Assembly: GCA_009909035.1 (NCBI GenBank)
Contig: JAAAOB010000159.1
Span: 1-64,000, forward strand
Direction of reading: 5' to 3'
Origin: Bacteroidota bacterium
Lineage (GTDB): Bacteria; Bacteroidota; Rhodothermia; Balneolales; Balneolaceae
DNA: 64,000 nucleotides
A program made the position numbers and the translations under genes. The notes beneath the pieces are model-generated. The model worked only from the letters and a program-made list of their open reading frames with translations, did not search any database and was not told the DNA's origin. Below, one piece after another: positions 55,227-64,000 of the stretch. Position 1 is the first letter of the stretch. Each line of letters begins with the position of its first letter.

Positions 55227-57095
55227 ATGAAAATAAAATTGAGAATATCTACAGTAATATGGTTCCCAGTGATCCTTGGGTTTTTTATGGCGATGCCGGT
55301 CAAGAGCTCTGGGCAAGTTGTATCTGTTTCTGATACATCATGTAATAATGAAGAAACAACCTTCCGATTTGCAGTTATGGGCGACCGTACAGGCGGAATG
55401 AGACCCGGAATATTTACACGCGCGGCTGAAAAGGTAAACCTAATGCAGCCTGAATTTGTGCTATCCGTGGGAGATTTAATAGATGGCTATACAACTGACC
55501 CCGAGGTTTGGAACAGACAATGGGACGAGTTTGATGCGATTGTAAATAACCTTGATATGCCGTTTTATTATGTGCCGGGCAATCATGATATCAGTAATGA
55601 TTTGCTAAGAGATGTGTGGGAAAAGCGCCACGGATCTCCTTTTTACACGTTCACCTATAAAGATGTTCTTTTTGTAAGTCTTCATACCGAGGACCGAAAG
55701 GGCGGAGGGCTTGGTGAGGATCAAATTGAATACATTAACCGTCAGCTCGAAACACATAAAGACGTAAGATGGACCCTGATTTTTATGCATCGTCCCATCT
55801 GGTCATACGGAGATCAGGCCGGGTACGAAAAGATTGAGGATGCATTGGCAAGCCGAAATTATACCGTGTTTTCAGGCCATCATCACCATTACGAGTACCG
55901 TGAAAGAAATGGGATGGAGCACTATATACTTGCAACAACCGGAGGCGGAAGCTATATGAGGGGTTTTGAATTTGGCGAGTTCGATCATATCACTTGGGTC
56001 ACGATGAAAGAAGAGGGACCGACGGTGGCTCATATTGAATTTGATTATATATATGACAAAGAAATCGTTACTGTGGAAAACAAGCCAATGGTTCAGGCTC
56101 TTCGAATTGGAGGGTGGTTTAAGGTAAATCCCGTTATCATTGAATCATCAGATGTGAATACGGCTCAGATTCCTGTTCTATTTTCAAATCCCGTTGACAA
56201 ACCGATGCGTGTAACGGGTGAGTTATCAGATTCACTGCTCACTTTTAGCGCGTCTGAAGTAAACATGAGTATTCCTGCGCTTACAGATACATCCATAATG
56301 CTGGAGGTGAGCTGGAATGAAGACACCGGAATAAACGACCTTAATGAGCACGAGGTTAATATTACACTACACGGAACCTATCAGCAGTTGCCTGAGAAGG
56401 ATCTGTCTCTTCCATCGTCACAAAGACTTTTATTTGATTATCCTCACCCTCTTCAATTCACAAATAGGGAGGTCTCTGTTGATGCCAGCCTGGACGAGTG
56501 GGATGAAACAATGTTTACTCAGATAACAAACCCCGTGTTCATGCATGAAGACTGGGACTGGAGAGGGGAGCAGGACGGATCCTTCTCATTTGCCACAATG
56601 TACGATGACACCCATCTTTACGTGGCAATGAGATCAATGGATGATAAACTAATTATTGGAAGTGAGACAGGGGACCGGCAGGATAAATTTTTTATTCGAC
56701 TCAATCCATTTGCAGAAGAGAATCGGAAAACAGTCTATCCCAGTCGTTTATTTGGATTTGAACCCGTACCGGGTACCTATCATTACCAAGTGGATATAGC
56801 ACAGGCAGCCTCTGTAGATTCTCCAAACATTCGGGTCAACAGCGAAAATATGACGGTTGATGCGGCCATGAGTTCGAGCCGGGCAACGGGTGAACAGCAG
56901 CTCGAAGTATCTATACCTATTTCAGTGATTGAAGACATCCAGGGTAAAGATTGGGATTCAATCCGTCTCAATTTTGGATGGATGGATCACGACAGACCGG
57001 AAAATACCAAGCCGTCCGTTTTGTGGTGGCGACCTGTTTGGGGATCTGACCAGGACGCTGCCGGGATGTCAGTTTTTAAAAAAGCCAATCGATAA
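55227..57095 (+). CDS. Secreted metallophosphoesterase with CBM9/DOMON-like domain
   Basis: A 622-residue exported protein: signal peptide (1-29), calcineurin-like phosphoesterase (about 45-270) with 'VMGDRTGG' (metal Asp), 'SVGDLID', 'VPGNHDIS' and 'FSGHHHHYEY', a middle beta-rich segment (about 285-405), and a C-terminal beta-sandwich (about 415-615) of the DOMON/CBM9 type ('REVSVDASLDEWDETMFTQI'). The first motif is GDRTGG, as in tandem-domain phosphoesterases from carbohydrate loci. Its position 12 bases after the TIM-barrel gene suggests action on a phosphorylated or phosphate-decorated carbohydrate; this is inference. Confidence 0.85.
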   Translation: MKIKLRISTVIWFPVILGFFMAMPVKSSGQVVSVSDTSCNNEETTFRFAVMGDRTGGMRPGIFTRAAEKVNLMQPEFVLSVGDLIDGYTTDPEVWNRQWDEFDAIVNNLDMPFYYVPGNHDISNDLLRDVWEKRHGSPFYTFTYKDVLFVSLHTEDRKGGGLGEDQIEYINRQLETHKDVRWTLIFMHRPIWSYGDQAGYEKIEDALASRNYTVFSGHHHHYEYRERNGMEHYILATTGGGSYMRGFEFGEFDHITWVTMKEEGPTVAHIEFDYIYDKEIVTVENKPMVQALRIGGWFKVNPVIIESSDVNTAQIPVLFSNPVDKPMRVTGELSDSLLTFSASEVNMSIPALTDTSIMLEVSWNEDTGINDLNEHEVNITLHGTYQQLPEKDLSLPSSQRLLFDYPHPLQFTNREVSVDASLDEWDETMFTQITNPVFMHEDWDWRGEQDGSFSFATMYDDTHLYVAMRSMDDKLIIGSETGDRQDKFFIRLNPFAEENRKTVYPSRLFGFEPVPGTYHYQVDIAQAASVDSPNIRVNSENMTVDAAMSSSRATGEQQLEVSIPISVIEDIQGKDWDSIRLNFGWMDHDRPENTKPSVLWWRPVWGSDQDAAGMSVFKKANR

Positions 57096-57236
57096 CCACT
57101 TTCCCATACCATGAAAAGTCTATTATTTTATCTGATTCTTTTTTGGTAAATCAAGTTATGATGTATTAAAATGTCACTCATTGTTGATTCATCCGAAGAC
57201 TTGCATGCGACAACTTACCGTTGACACATTACTAAT

Positions 57237-58124
57237 ATGAAAAAATATGAAGTCACTCAACCGTGTTTGAATCTCTATATTCTGGCCGGCCAGTCTAATA
57301 TGGATGGTGAAGGAAGCGTGGAAGATTTGCCGCCTTACCTGAATAGAGTTTTCGAAAACGCATGGATCTATAATCCCAACCGGCGGGATGACCAGCAGCC
57401 GGTGGATGATAGGGGATTTTGGGAGAGGTTACGGCCAGGTCATGGGGCAGGTTTTCGTACTGATGGTAGTCGAAATTACTACTCCGAAAGGTTTGGTCCG
57501 GAACTATCTTTTACGTCAAAATTACTGGAAAAGAAGCCAGAAGAGAAGATTTTAATTTATAAATATGCCAAGGGCGGATCGTCTATCCACCCGGATGTGA
57601 CGACGGGATGGGGTTGCTGGGACCCGAACTATCACCATGGAAATGGTATCAATCAGTGGACTTATTTTCAGTATCATCTCCACCGTGCGTTGGAAACGGC
57701 AGAAAAAAAGTTTGGCCGGACAGAGCCTGCCGGTATTGCCTGGCACCAGGGTGAAAGTGATGCGTCCCAGACACGCACAATAGCTGAGGCGTATGGTGAA
57801 AATCTGTCTAAAGTGCTAAACAGTATCCGTAAAGAGGTTGGATATTCAGTGCTGCCGATAGCGGTCGGGCAGATTTCAGATTCTATGATGGGCCGTGGCA
57901 AACGCAAACAGACGTACCCATTTGGTGATGTAGTGAAATCAGCACAGCGACAGTTTGTGGAACAGGACAAACATGCTGCCTTGGTCAAAGCACCGGAAAA
58001 TCACGGATTTATCGACGCCTGGCACTACGACAGTCAGACCTATATTGATCTCGGAATTCGATTCGCTGATGCAATAAAGGATTTGCGACGATCCTTGCAC
58101 GAGCACCAATATTCAAACCACTAA
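57237..58124 (+). CDS. SASA-family carbohydrate esterase
   Basis: A 295-residue SGNH-type esterase of the sialate O-acetylesterase/CE6-like family (DUF303). The triad is visible: Ser20 in 'LAGQSNMDGEG', and Asp260/His263 in 'IDAWHYDSQ'; 'WHQGESDAS' is the oxyanion-side motif. It would deacetylate acetylated glucomannan or its oligosaccharides. The N-terminus shows no signal peptide (residues 1-12 are charged), so either the enzyme is cytoplasmic or an upstream signal is missing; no in-frame longer start exists. It lies in the mannan locus between the phosphoesterase and GH9. Confidence 0.85.
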   Translation: MKKYEVTQPCLNLYILAGQSNMDGEGSVEDLPPYLNRVFENAWIYNPNRRDDQQPVDDRGFWERLRPGHGAGFRTDGSRNYYSERFGPELSFTSKLLEKKPEEKILIYKYAKGGSSIHPDVTTGWGCWDPNYHHGNGINQWTYFQYHLHRALETAEKKFGRTEPAGIAWHQGESDASQTRTIAEAYGENLSKVLNSIRKEVGYSVLPIAVGQISDSMMGRGKRKQTYPFGDVVKSAQRQFVEQDKHAALVKAPENHGFIDAWHYDSQTYIDLGIRFADAIKDLRRSLHEHQYSNH

Positions 58125-58134
58125 ATTCTTCACT

Positions 58135-60132
58135 ATGAAAAAAAGAATGATACTATGTTTTATTCTAAGCTTCATCTTATGGAACCCGATTCACGCCCAG
58201 GAAAACATCCGGTTAAATCAAATTGGCTTCTATCCGCAAGGCGAAAAAGTGGCGGTTATTCTGTCTGATGAACCGGTTACGTTCACCCTCATGGCTGATG
58301 AATCAGGTTCGGTGGTGTATACCGGTGAATCGAACACCGCGGATATATGGCCATACTCGGCGGAGAATGTGGTTCTGGGTAATTTTAGTGAGTTTTCGGA
58401 GCCGGGAATATACCGGCTTTCAGTGGACGGAATCGGGGAGTCGCACCCTTTTCGAATTGCCGAAAAGGTGCATGGGGAACTGGCTGCATCGGCCATGAAA
58501 TACTACTACTTTAACCGGGAATCCATGGAACTGGAAGAAGAGTATGCGGGTCCGTGGGCACGCCCGATGGGTCACCCTGATGATGAGGTTCGGATTCATG
58601 AATCGGCTGCAACTGAAGAGCGCCCAGAAGGAACGATCATATCATCACAAAAAGGATGGTATGATGCAGGTGATTTCAACAAGTATATTGTGAATTCCGG
58701 AATCAGTACCTACACGCTGATGACTGCTTACGAACATTTCCCGGACTATTTTGATGCGATAGACCTCAACATCCCGGAATCGGAAAATAACACAACCGAC
58801 CTGCTGGATGAGGTTCGATGGAACCTTGACTGGATGGCCACGATGCAAGATCCCAATGACGGCGGTGTGTATCATAAACTCACAACCAAAAACTTTTCCG
58901 GCATGGTAATGCCGCACGAAGCTACGGCTTTTCGATATGTGGTGATGAAGTCAACGGCAGCCACTCTTAACTTTACTGCGGTAATGGCGGTAGCCTCCCG
59001 TGTTTATGAGAAGATTGATCCCGGTTTTGCAGCACAGGCACTTGAACATGCGGAAGATGCCTGGCAGTGGGCTCAGGACAATCCGGACGTAACCTATCAG
59101 CAGCCGGGGGATATTAACACGGGCGAATATGGGGATAGTAATTTATCAGATGAATTTGATTGGGCAGCGGCCGAGCTCTATATCACTACCGGCAATGATT
59201 TGTATTGGGAGGAATTCAACCAGGATGAATCGTACGTTGGTATTCCGGGCTGGCAAGGTGTTCGTCCGTTAGCGTGGATCTCACTAGCCCATCACAAAGA
59301 TAACCTAACGTCAGCAGCAGACCCGGCGCTGATAGAAGGACGAATTCTGTACCAGGCTGAACAGTTTATTGATGAGGTAGCGGAGTCGGCTTACGGCGTG
59401 AGTATGGGTCAGGAGTCGTGGCATTTTATCTGGGGAAGCAATTCGCTTGCGCTGAACCAGTCGGTGCTGATGCTCCAGGCATACAAGCTCACCATGAATG
59501 AATCTTACCTTGATGGTGCTCAATCGAACCTCGATTATGTGCTGGGCCGCAATGCCACAGGGTATTCCTTTGTGACCGGGTTTGGGAGCAAACCGCCGAT
59601 CGATCCTCACCACCGGCAATCGGCCGCTGATAATGTGGATGATCCAGTGCCGGGCATGATGATAGGCGGACCTCACGACGGCCAGCAGGATGGGTGTAGC
59701 TACCCGTCAGATCAGCCGGCAAAATCGTACCTGGATGACTGGTGCAGCTACTCTACAAATGAAGTGACCATCAACTGGAATGCGCCGCTGATGTATGTGG
59801 CCGGTGCCCTTGATTACATTCGATCAGGTATTGTGGAGACAAGCAGCGAACTGAAAACAGATCAGCCGGCAGTGTTTGAACTGGCGCAAAATTATCCCAA
59901 TCCGTTTAACCCGATGACGGTTATTGAGTATCAATTACCGGTTCAGGGTGATGTGCACCTGAAGGTGTTCGACATCACCGGCCGTCGTGTAGCGTTGTTG
60001 GTAGATCGCACTCAAGCTGCCGGTTCGTATCAGACGGAGTTTTATGCATCCAATTTGGCCAGCGGTAGTTACATCTACAAGCTTACGGCAAACCAGCAGG
60101 AGCAAGTTCGAATGATGTCGCTGATTAAGTGA
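58135..60132 (+). CDS. GH9 endoglucanase-like enzyme with T9SS tail
   Basis: A 665-residue secreted enzyme: signal peptide (1-21), an N-terminal Ig-like cellulase domain (about 22-110, 'RLNQIGFYPQGEKVAVILS'), GH9 (alpha/alpha)6 barrel (about 115-570) with 'GWYDAGDFNKYIV' (catalytic Asp pair) and the acid Glu543 in 'STNEVTINWNAPL', and a type IX secretion tail (about 580-665, 'AQNYPNPFNPMTVIEYQLP'). GH9 enzymes cut beta-1,4-glucan, so this one probably removes the glucan runs of glucomannan or works on the associated cellulose. It closes the secreted-enzyme series. Confidence 0.93.
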   Translation: MKKRMILCFILSFILWNPIHAQENIRLNQIGFYPQGEKVAVILSDEPVTFTLMADESGSVVYTGESNTADIWPYSAENVVLGNFSEFSEPGIYRLSVDGIGESHPFRIAEKVHGELAASAMKYYYFNRESMELEEEYAGPWARPMGHPDDEVRIHESAATEERPEGTIISSQKGWYDAGDFNKYIVNSGISTYTLMTAYEHFPDYFDAIDLNIPESENNTTDLLDEVRWNLDWMATMQDPNDGGVYHKLTTKNFSGMVMPHEATAFRYVVMKSTAATLNFTAVMAVASRVYEKIDPGFAAQALEHAEDAWQWAQDNPDVTYQQPGDINTGEYGDSNLSDEFDWAAAELYITTGNDLYWEEFNQDESYVGIPGWQGVRPLAWISLAHHKDNLTSAADPALIEGRILYQAEQFIDEVAESAYGVSMGQESWHFIWGSNSLALNQSVLMLQAYKLTMNESYLDGAQSNLDYVLGRNATGYSFVTGFGSKPPIDPHHRQSAADNVDDPVPGMMIGGPHDGQQDGCSYPSDQPAKSYLDDWCSYSTNEVTINWNAPLMYVAGALDYIRSGIVETSSELKTDQPAVFELAQNYPNPFNPMTVIEYQLPVQGDVHLKVFDITGRRVALLVDRTQAAGSYQTEFYASNLASGSYIYKLTANQQEQVRMMSLIK

Positions 60133-60474
60133 TTTTGAGGTGTAACAATTTGTGAGATTTCCGGTTTCCGATTTGGGATTTATAATTCTCCCCTCAACCG
60201 GAGAATATAACGGCAATCGCGTTAATTGATTTCGCAGGGGTGGGTCCCGCGGCATTCAGCATTGCCTTAGATCAAGTAACCCACCTCTGCCTCGTCGCTG
60301 TCCTGCCTTCGGCAGAAGCTTCGGAGGCGGTCTCCACCCGAGAGGAAAGGAGTTAATTGAGAATAAGTTAACGAAATATTGGAAATCGTCCGGCTAAATG
60401 AGCTAAATTCACACTCTACTAATCATCAATTTCACAAATCATCTTATTCACTTATCTACCAAAAACTAAACCCA
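60133..60474. repeat. Intergenic region with structured repeat-like element
   Basis: 342 bases without a gene. At about 60237-60345 the sequence becomes GC-rich with several inverted repeats: CTGCC-TTC-GGCAG (60303-60315), GAAGCTTC (60315-60322) and GGTGGGT/ACCCACC arms further apart. It looks like a dispersed, palindromic intergenic repeat of the REP or BIME kind; only one copy is in the window. Confidence 0.4.
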
Positions 60475-60987
60475 ATGATCTCAATTCCGAAAGACCTAAC
60501 CGAAAAAAAAGTTTTCCAAACCGTTGAGCAGTACATCAACGATGAAGGTTTTACAATTATCGATAAAGACACTGATCGCCCATGGGGCGGATTTTTGGTG
60601 ATTGATGAAGGACAGGCCGAGCAGTTTATTTCTACGTTTTTTCCCAATCAAAGTGTGAAGGATTTTATAGGGTTTGATAAACTGAGTCCAAAGATCCTGC
60701 TGGTGGCGCCCGGTAAACGGTTGTCGTGGCAGTATCACCACCGGCGGGCGGAGATCTGGCGTGTGATTGGCGGAAAGGCCGGGGTTGTGGTCAGTGATAC
60801 CGACAAGCAAACACCTGTTAAAATGCTTGAACTGGGCGAGTCGGTCAGCCTGCACCAGGGCGAACGCCACAGACTCGTGGGCCTGGATCAGTGGGGTGTG
60901 CTGGCCGAAATATGGAAACATACCGATCCGGAAAATCCGTCCGATGAAGAGGATATCGTGCGTGTGGAAGATGATTTTGGGCGGTGA
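60475..60987 (+). CDS. Cupin-type mannose-6-phosphate isomerase-like protein
   Basis: A 170-residue single-cupin protein resembling the C-terminal isomerase domain of type II phosphomannose isomerases: 'DRPWGGFLVIDEG', the metal-binding 'PGKRLSWQYHHRRAEIWRVIGG' (in parts), 'LHQGERHRLVG' and 'EDIVRVEDDFGR' at the C-terminus, a family hallmark. It would turn mannose 6-phosphate into fructose 6-phosphate, feeding the mannose released by GH130 into glycolysis once a mutase has acted. The ATG at 60475 is chosen because the longer frame (from 60379) adds 32 residues unlike the family. Confidence 0.85.
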   Translation: MISIPKDLTEKKVFQTVEQYINDEGFTIIDKDTDRPWGGFLVIDEGQAEQFISTFFPNQSVKDFIGFDKLSPKILLVAPGKRLSWQYHHRRAEIWRVIGGKAGVVVSDTDKQTPVKMLELGESVSLHQGERHRLVGLDQWGVLAEIWKHTDPENPSDEEDIVRVEDDFGR

Positions 60988-61034
60988 CTATCTCGTCAAA
61001 CGATTGCTTTTTTTCTCCCGACGAATTATAGAAC

Positions 61035-61066
61035 CCTCCAAGTGTTCTCAACCCTTGGAGGATTTT
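61035..61066 (+). terminator. Hairpin terminator between convergent genes
   Basis: CCTCCAAG and CTTGGAGG form an 8-bp perfect stem with an 11-base loop, followed by a short T-run, just after the cupin gene and before the convergent methyltransferase gene. Confidence 0.55.
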
Positions 61067-61072
61067 CCGCGG

Positions 61073-61810
61073 TTATGCATCAACCCGTGCAATGCGGGTA
61101 AAAATCGGAAAGTGCACAGGGCGAATTTTGTTATTCCAGCACGATTTTAATTCATCATGAATCAATTCCAGGGGAGAGTGGCCGGTTTGGTTTTTGTAAT
61201 GAATTACGGCCGACCATGTTCTGAGGTATCCGACCAAATACTCGAAATCCCATTCATATACAATGCTGAACTCCTGGCTTTCAATGTTCCGGAAGGGAAA
61301 TGGCAGGGTTTCATATTTTTCATCCAGGTATCGCCGCTCTTCATCCCAGTATGGGCCCGTAATGTCGTGGAACAGCCGGGAGATGATGTGGTCGGCTTCA
61401 GGGAACGTCTCTGCGAGTCCGTAGCCAATCACGGCAAAAACGCCTCCTTTTTTTATGGTTCTGTACACCTCTTTATAGAATTGATCTAAATCAAACCAGT
61501 GAATAGCCTGCGCAACAGTGATCAGGTTAAACGTATCATCAGGAAAAGCCGGTTCTTCGGCTTTCTGAATGGAGTATTCGATAGTTGGATGGTTCGGCGC
61601 CTGCTCAAGCTGCCGCCGGCTGATATCGGTGGCGTGGACTTGTTTAAACTGTTTGGCCAGCTCCGTCGCTACCTGGCCATTTCCCGTTCCGCAATCCCAG
61701 GCACAGTTCTTTTCTGGAACCAGTTCCAGAATAAAATCATACAGCGCATTCGGGTACGTTGGCCTGAAGGCTTTGTAAAGATTGGATTGCTCGGAGAAGT
61801 TATCTTTCAT
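61073..61810 (-). CDS. Class I SAM-dependent methyltransferase
   Basis: A 245-residue enzyme with the Rossmann-like methyltransferase core: motif I 'AWDCGTGNGQVATEL', acidic residue in 'HATDISRRQLEQA', motif IV-like 'LITVAQAIHWFD' and 'GGVFAVIGYG'. The 'EQSNLYKAFRPTYPNALYDF' N-terminus is typical of a family related to UbiE/trans-aconitate type methyltransferases that is widespread and of unknown substrate. The ATG at 61810 is chosen over a start 13 codons upstream because the family begins close to this point. It converges with the cupin gene. Confidence 0.88.
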   Translation of the reverse strand: MKDNFSEQSNLYKAFRPTYPNALYDFILELVPEKNCAWDCGTGNGQVATELAKQFKQVHATDISRRQLEQAPNHPTIEYSIQKAEEPAFPDDTFNLITVAQAIHWFDLDQFYKEVYRTIKKGGVFAVIGYGLAETFPEADHIISRLFHDITGPYWDEERRYLDEKYETLPFPFRNIESQEFSIVYEWDFEYLVGYLRTWSAVIHYKNQTGHSPLELIHDELKSCWNNKIRPVHFPIFTRIARVDA

Positions 61811-62328
61811 GGATAGATACTTAGTAAATTTTACAAAACAATCAAGCAATAAACATTGTCCTCAGTCCCCCTTTCCATGATATACCGTTTGGCGATGGCT
61901 GATGAGTCTATAAAAACGTCCATGCGCCATTTTTTCGCTCATCTACAATAGCAGATGACAGTTCGCACCCTATCATTTCAACAGGTGTGAAGGGTTATTT
62001 CCATGATTGCATATCCGACTCTTTTTTCCTGTATGGCCGGATTTCTGCCAGAGGCTTCCCATACCGGATAAGCACAAGTTCTTCTATATATCAAAACAAA
62101 GATTTTGTGTCTGGTTTTGTTATTTGACACCAGTGTCCGGAACACCCCACGCATCATTATACCAACGATGACGATCTTCCAGTCAGATTTTGGATAAATC
62201 TTCAGTCTTTTCACTTCTCACTTTTGCCTTTCCACTTGGAAGAACAGAGAAAAGATTCAAGGCTATAAACCTCGATGTTGCCAGGAGCTCACTCAAAAAC
62301 CCGGGTTCGTGCAATTTCAGGTCCTGTT
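61811..62328. other. Gene-free stretch with possible coding traces
   Basis: About 520 bases without an intact gene. Minus-strand traces near 62000-62210 (frames with 'RHRWYNDAWGVPDTGVK' and another with stops) may be remains of a dead gene of unknown type next to the GH26 pseudogene. Confidence 0.4.
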
Positions 62329-63477
62329 TTACCTCAAATATAGCTCCGGCAAATCATCTTCAAACAATATGAACTCGTGATCGAGGAATTCGCATAAAAT
62401 TTTCGTCCCCTGGCTGGAGTCATACAGGGCATAATAGAGGTAGGGCCGGTCGTTCTTGTGGTTGGCGTTTCGCCAGACAAGCACGTAGGCAATTCGGCGC
62501 GTGGTGTCGTTCGCGTTGATTACGGCCAGTAGCAAATCAGTTCACCAGGTGCTGTCCGGGATCGCTTCATAGCCGGTTTCGGTCATTGTGGGAATCTTGC
62601 TGTACTCTTCGGTCATCTCAACCAGCATTTCCAGCCGGTTCACGAAATCCTTCCGGGTGCCAGCTGTCTGGACACTGTGGTAATCGTCATACCCCATAAT
62701 ATCCATATACTCATCGCCGGGATAGCCTCGAGGTAGGTCTCTTTGGAATCGAATACATCAGGTGAATAGCTGTAGAGCAGATTGTTTAAGCTTTTTTCAT
62801 CACGGAGGTAATCCACGATAAATCTACAAAGGTCAATATATTCTACCGGCGTGGCGTAGGCGCTTTTCCACCAGAACCAGTTTTCGGTCATTTCGTGGTA
62901 TGGGCGGAGCAGGATGGGTATAATCTGTGATTTTCAGGTTCGGGCATGACGAGGTAATTAGAGCCGAACTTGGCGAAATAATTCAGTCATTTGTGGAATT
63001 TCTTATGAATTTCGCCGCCAGGCAACATGGTCGGTACAGCGTTCCCTCCGTATCCCAGGCGTTGCCGCCGGTGGCCGGGTTGTTTAGGTGCGAGCCGATG
63101 GTGGTGACGCTGCCTCACTGGTACCCGTATTTAATCACAGGTTCATGTTTTCGAAGTTTACACCATAGAGGTTTTCCTTCTTGTGAAATTCCAGGTCGCC
63201 GAGTTCCCATTCATAGACGGCAGGGTAGGAGCCGGCGGTTTCAAGCAGATCGGGTCTGCCGGGTATATTTGCATATTGTATCCGAAGGCAAGATAATCCT
63301 GATGGCAGAAGATTACGTTTTTGTGGCGGATAGAATCGAGGATGCTGAAAAGTAGATCGGTTTGAAGGAGTACGCTCTATACAATACAATCGCTAAGCTT
63401 GTGGTTCGTTGATCACTCTATTTCGTTGCGCATGAGGAATGGAGAAAGAAGGCAAGTAGAACTATAATTTGTTTCAT
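62329..63477 (-). pseudogene. Decayed GH26 mannanase lipoprotein
   Basis: Parts of a GH26 enzyme can be read in order on the minus strand: a lipoprotein signal from the ATG at 63477 ('LLAFFLHSSCATK') broken by a stop, the N-terminal 'HKNVIFCHQDYLAFGYN', then after a frameshift 'GRPDLLETAGSYPAVYEWELGD', the acid/base region 'LLRPYHEMTENWFWW' in another frame, 'YLRDEKSLNNLLYSYSPD', the 'TMTETGYEAIPDSTW' nucleophile region, and the end 'FILFEDDLPELYLR'. Stops and frameshifts break it at least four times. It is a paralogue of the intact GH26 at 52783 (which also ends in EDDLPDMY). Confidence 0.88.
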
Positions 63478-63923
63478 AGAATGAGTGACAAATGTGCTTT
63501 TTGATGAACACTCCTGTTTTGATTCTATTCGATTTGTGCGGTAATCAATTGTGTGTGATGATTAAAAAAATAGTGTATGTTATTATAATATAAATCAAAT
63601 TGATTGAATATTTTATTTGGCTCTTCTTTGGACGTCAGATACCGTATTTTGGGAACTTACAATTTGTGAAGTAAACATATTGTCTCTTAGAGCGGAAAAA
63701 TGCCTTCTCTTTGGAGTAGGGATTCGATATTTTTCTAAAAACACAAAACTACGTGGGTAATGTTATTTTGGTAGATTAAATGAAGAATAGATCATGCCAA
63801 ACGATCGAACTTTTGAAATGAGGGATAGAGCAGACGGCCGATAGTTGAAATTGAATGAATTATCTGCATGTCAAATTAAGTGTATTTACCAGGGAAGTGA
63901 CTTCAATTAGGACGGAAAAGATT
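63478..63923. promoter_or_regulatory. AT-rich intergenic region before a ROK-type regulator
   Basis: About 450 AT-rich bases without a gene. They separate the dead GH26 gene from the regulator that starts at 63924 and should hold its promoter; no box fits the -7 consensus exactly. Confidence 0.4.
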
Positions 63924-64000
63924 ATGCTACAGGGAACGAATTTACAATACGCCAACTCATTTAATATCAGGATTGTCATTGAGGCAATTCGGCTCTACGG
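63924..64000 (+). CDS. ROK-family transcriptional regulator, N-terminus only
   Basis: The frame from ATG 63924 runs off the window and reads 'GTNLQYANSFNIRIVIEAIRL', closely matching the start of ROK-family (NagC/XylR-like) repressors, whose winged helix begins just after this stretch. Only 25 codons are visible. Such regulators often control sugar loci, so it may act on the mannan genes, but this is inference. It is too short for full identification. Confidence 0.6.
   Translation, partial: MLQGTNLQYANSFNIRIVIEAIRLY

Noticed and set aside
62640-62891. Independent small gene on the minus strand
   Set aside because: Its sequence is a central GH26 segment; it belongs to the larger pseudogene.
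1-64000. tRNA or rRNA genes and CRISPR arrays
   Set aside because: No cloverleaf-like, rRNA-like or regularly spaced repeat pattern was recognised by eye; covariance searches would be needed to exclude tRNAs fully.

Overview
The window looks like a chromosomal segment from a Balneolaeota/Rhodothermaeota-type member of the Bacteroidota supergroup (marine or halophilic heterotroph). Three secreted enzymes end in the 'NYPNPFNP...' C-terminal sorting domain of the type IX secretion system typical of these bacteria. Several promoters carry a TAnnTTTG-like -7 box, Shine-Dalgarno sequences are mostly absent, and the gene families (PdeM and its helicase, SatD, CHAT/TPR, large PAS kinases) fit that group. 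This placement is inferred from protein features only. No rRNA, tRNA or CRISPR array was recognised.

Left part (1-8.7 kb): a GH3 lipoprotein, then a putative signalling module made of a membrane-anchored TPR protein, a 1059-residue secreted TPR-CHAT protease-like protein, two nearly identical small lipoproteins, and an ECF-like sigma factor. A decayed stretch containing the 3' end of a group II intron separates the TPR protein from the CHAT gene.

Middle part (8.7-28.9 kb) is mostly housekeeping and repair: PdeM with its DEXH helicase, acetyl-CoA synthetase, a SatD/membrane-protein pair, tryptophan dioxygenase, a BadF-type kinase, TatD, PdxB, and pyrimidine phosphorylase. A PspA-led run follows (PspA, two coiled-coil partners, enoyl-CoA hydratase, CNNM/CBS protein, AAA ATPase), then PheA.

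The 28.9-38.5 kb block is a dense signalling cluster: a nine-PAS histidine kinase with a NarL-type regulator, a lone degenerate receiver, a HisKA_2 kinase whose ATPase domain looks broken, a CheY-like receiver and a GAF kinase.

The right part (39.6-64 kb) is a beta-mannan/glucomannan utilisation locus without SusD: a TonB-dependent receptor of the Xanthomonas/Caulobacter type, a beta-helix T9SS protein, GH5, a sodium-solute symporter, GH130, an AGE-family epimerase, GH26 lipoprotein, TIM-barrel isomerase-like protein, metallophosphoesterase, SASA esterase, GH9, and a cupin mannose-6-phosphate isomerase. The enzymes match the known pathway: mannan is cut outside the cell, mannobiose is taken up and epimerised to mannosyl-glucose, and GH130 phosphorolyses it to mannose 1-phosphate and glucose. 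A second GH26 gene has decayed at 62.3-63.5 kb, and the last 77 bases hold the start of a ROK-type regulator. A LacI-like palindrome (core AAGCGCTT) lies upstream of both the receptor gene and the acetyl-CoA synthetase gene.
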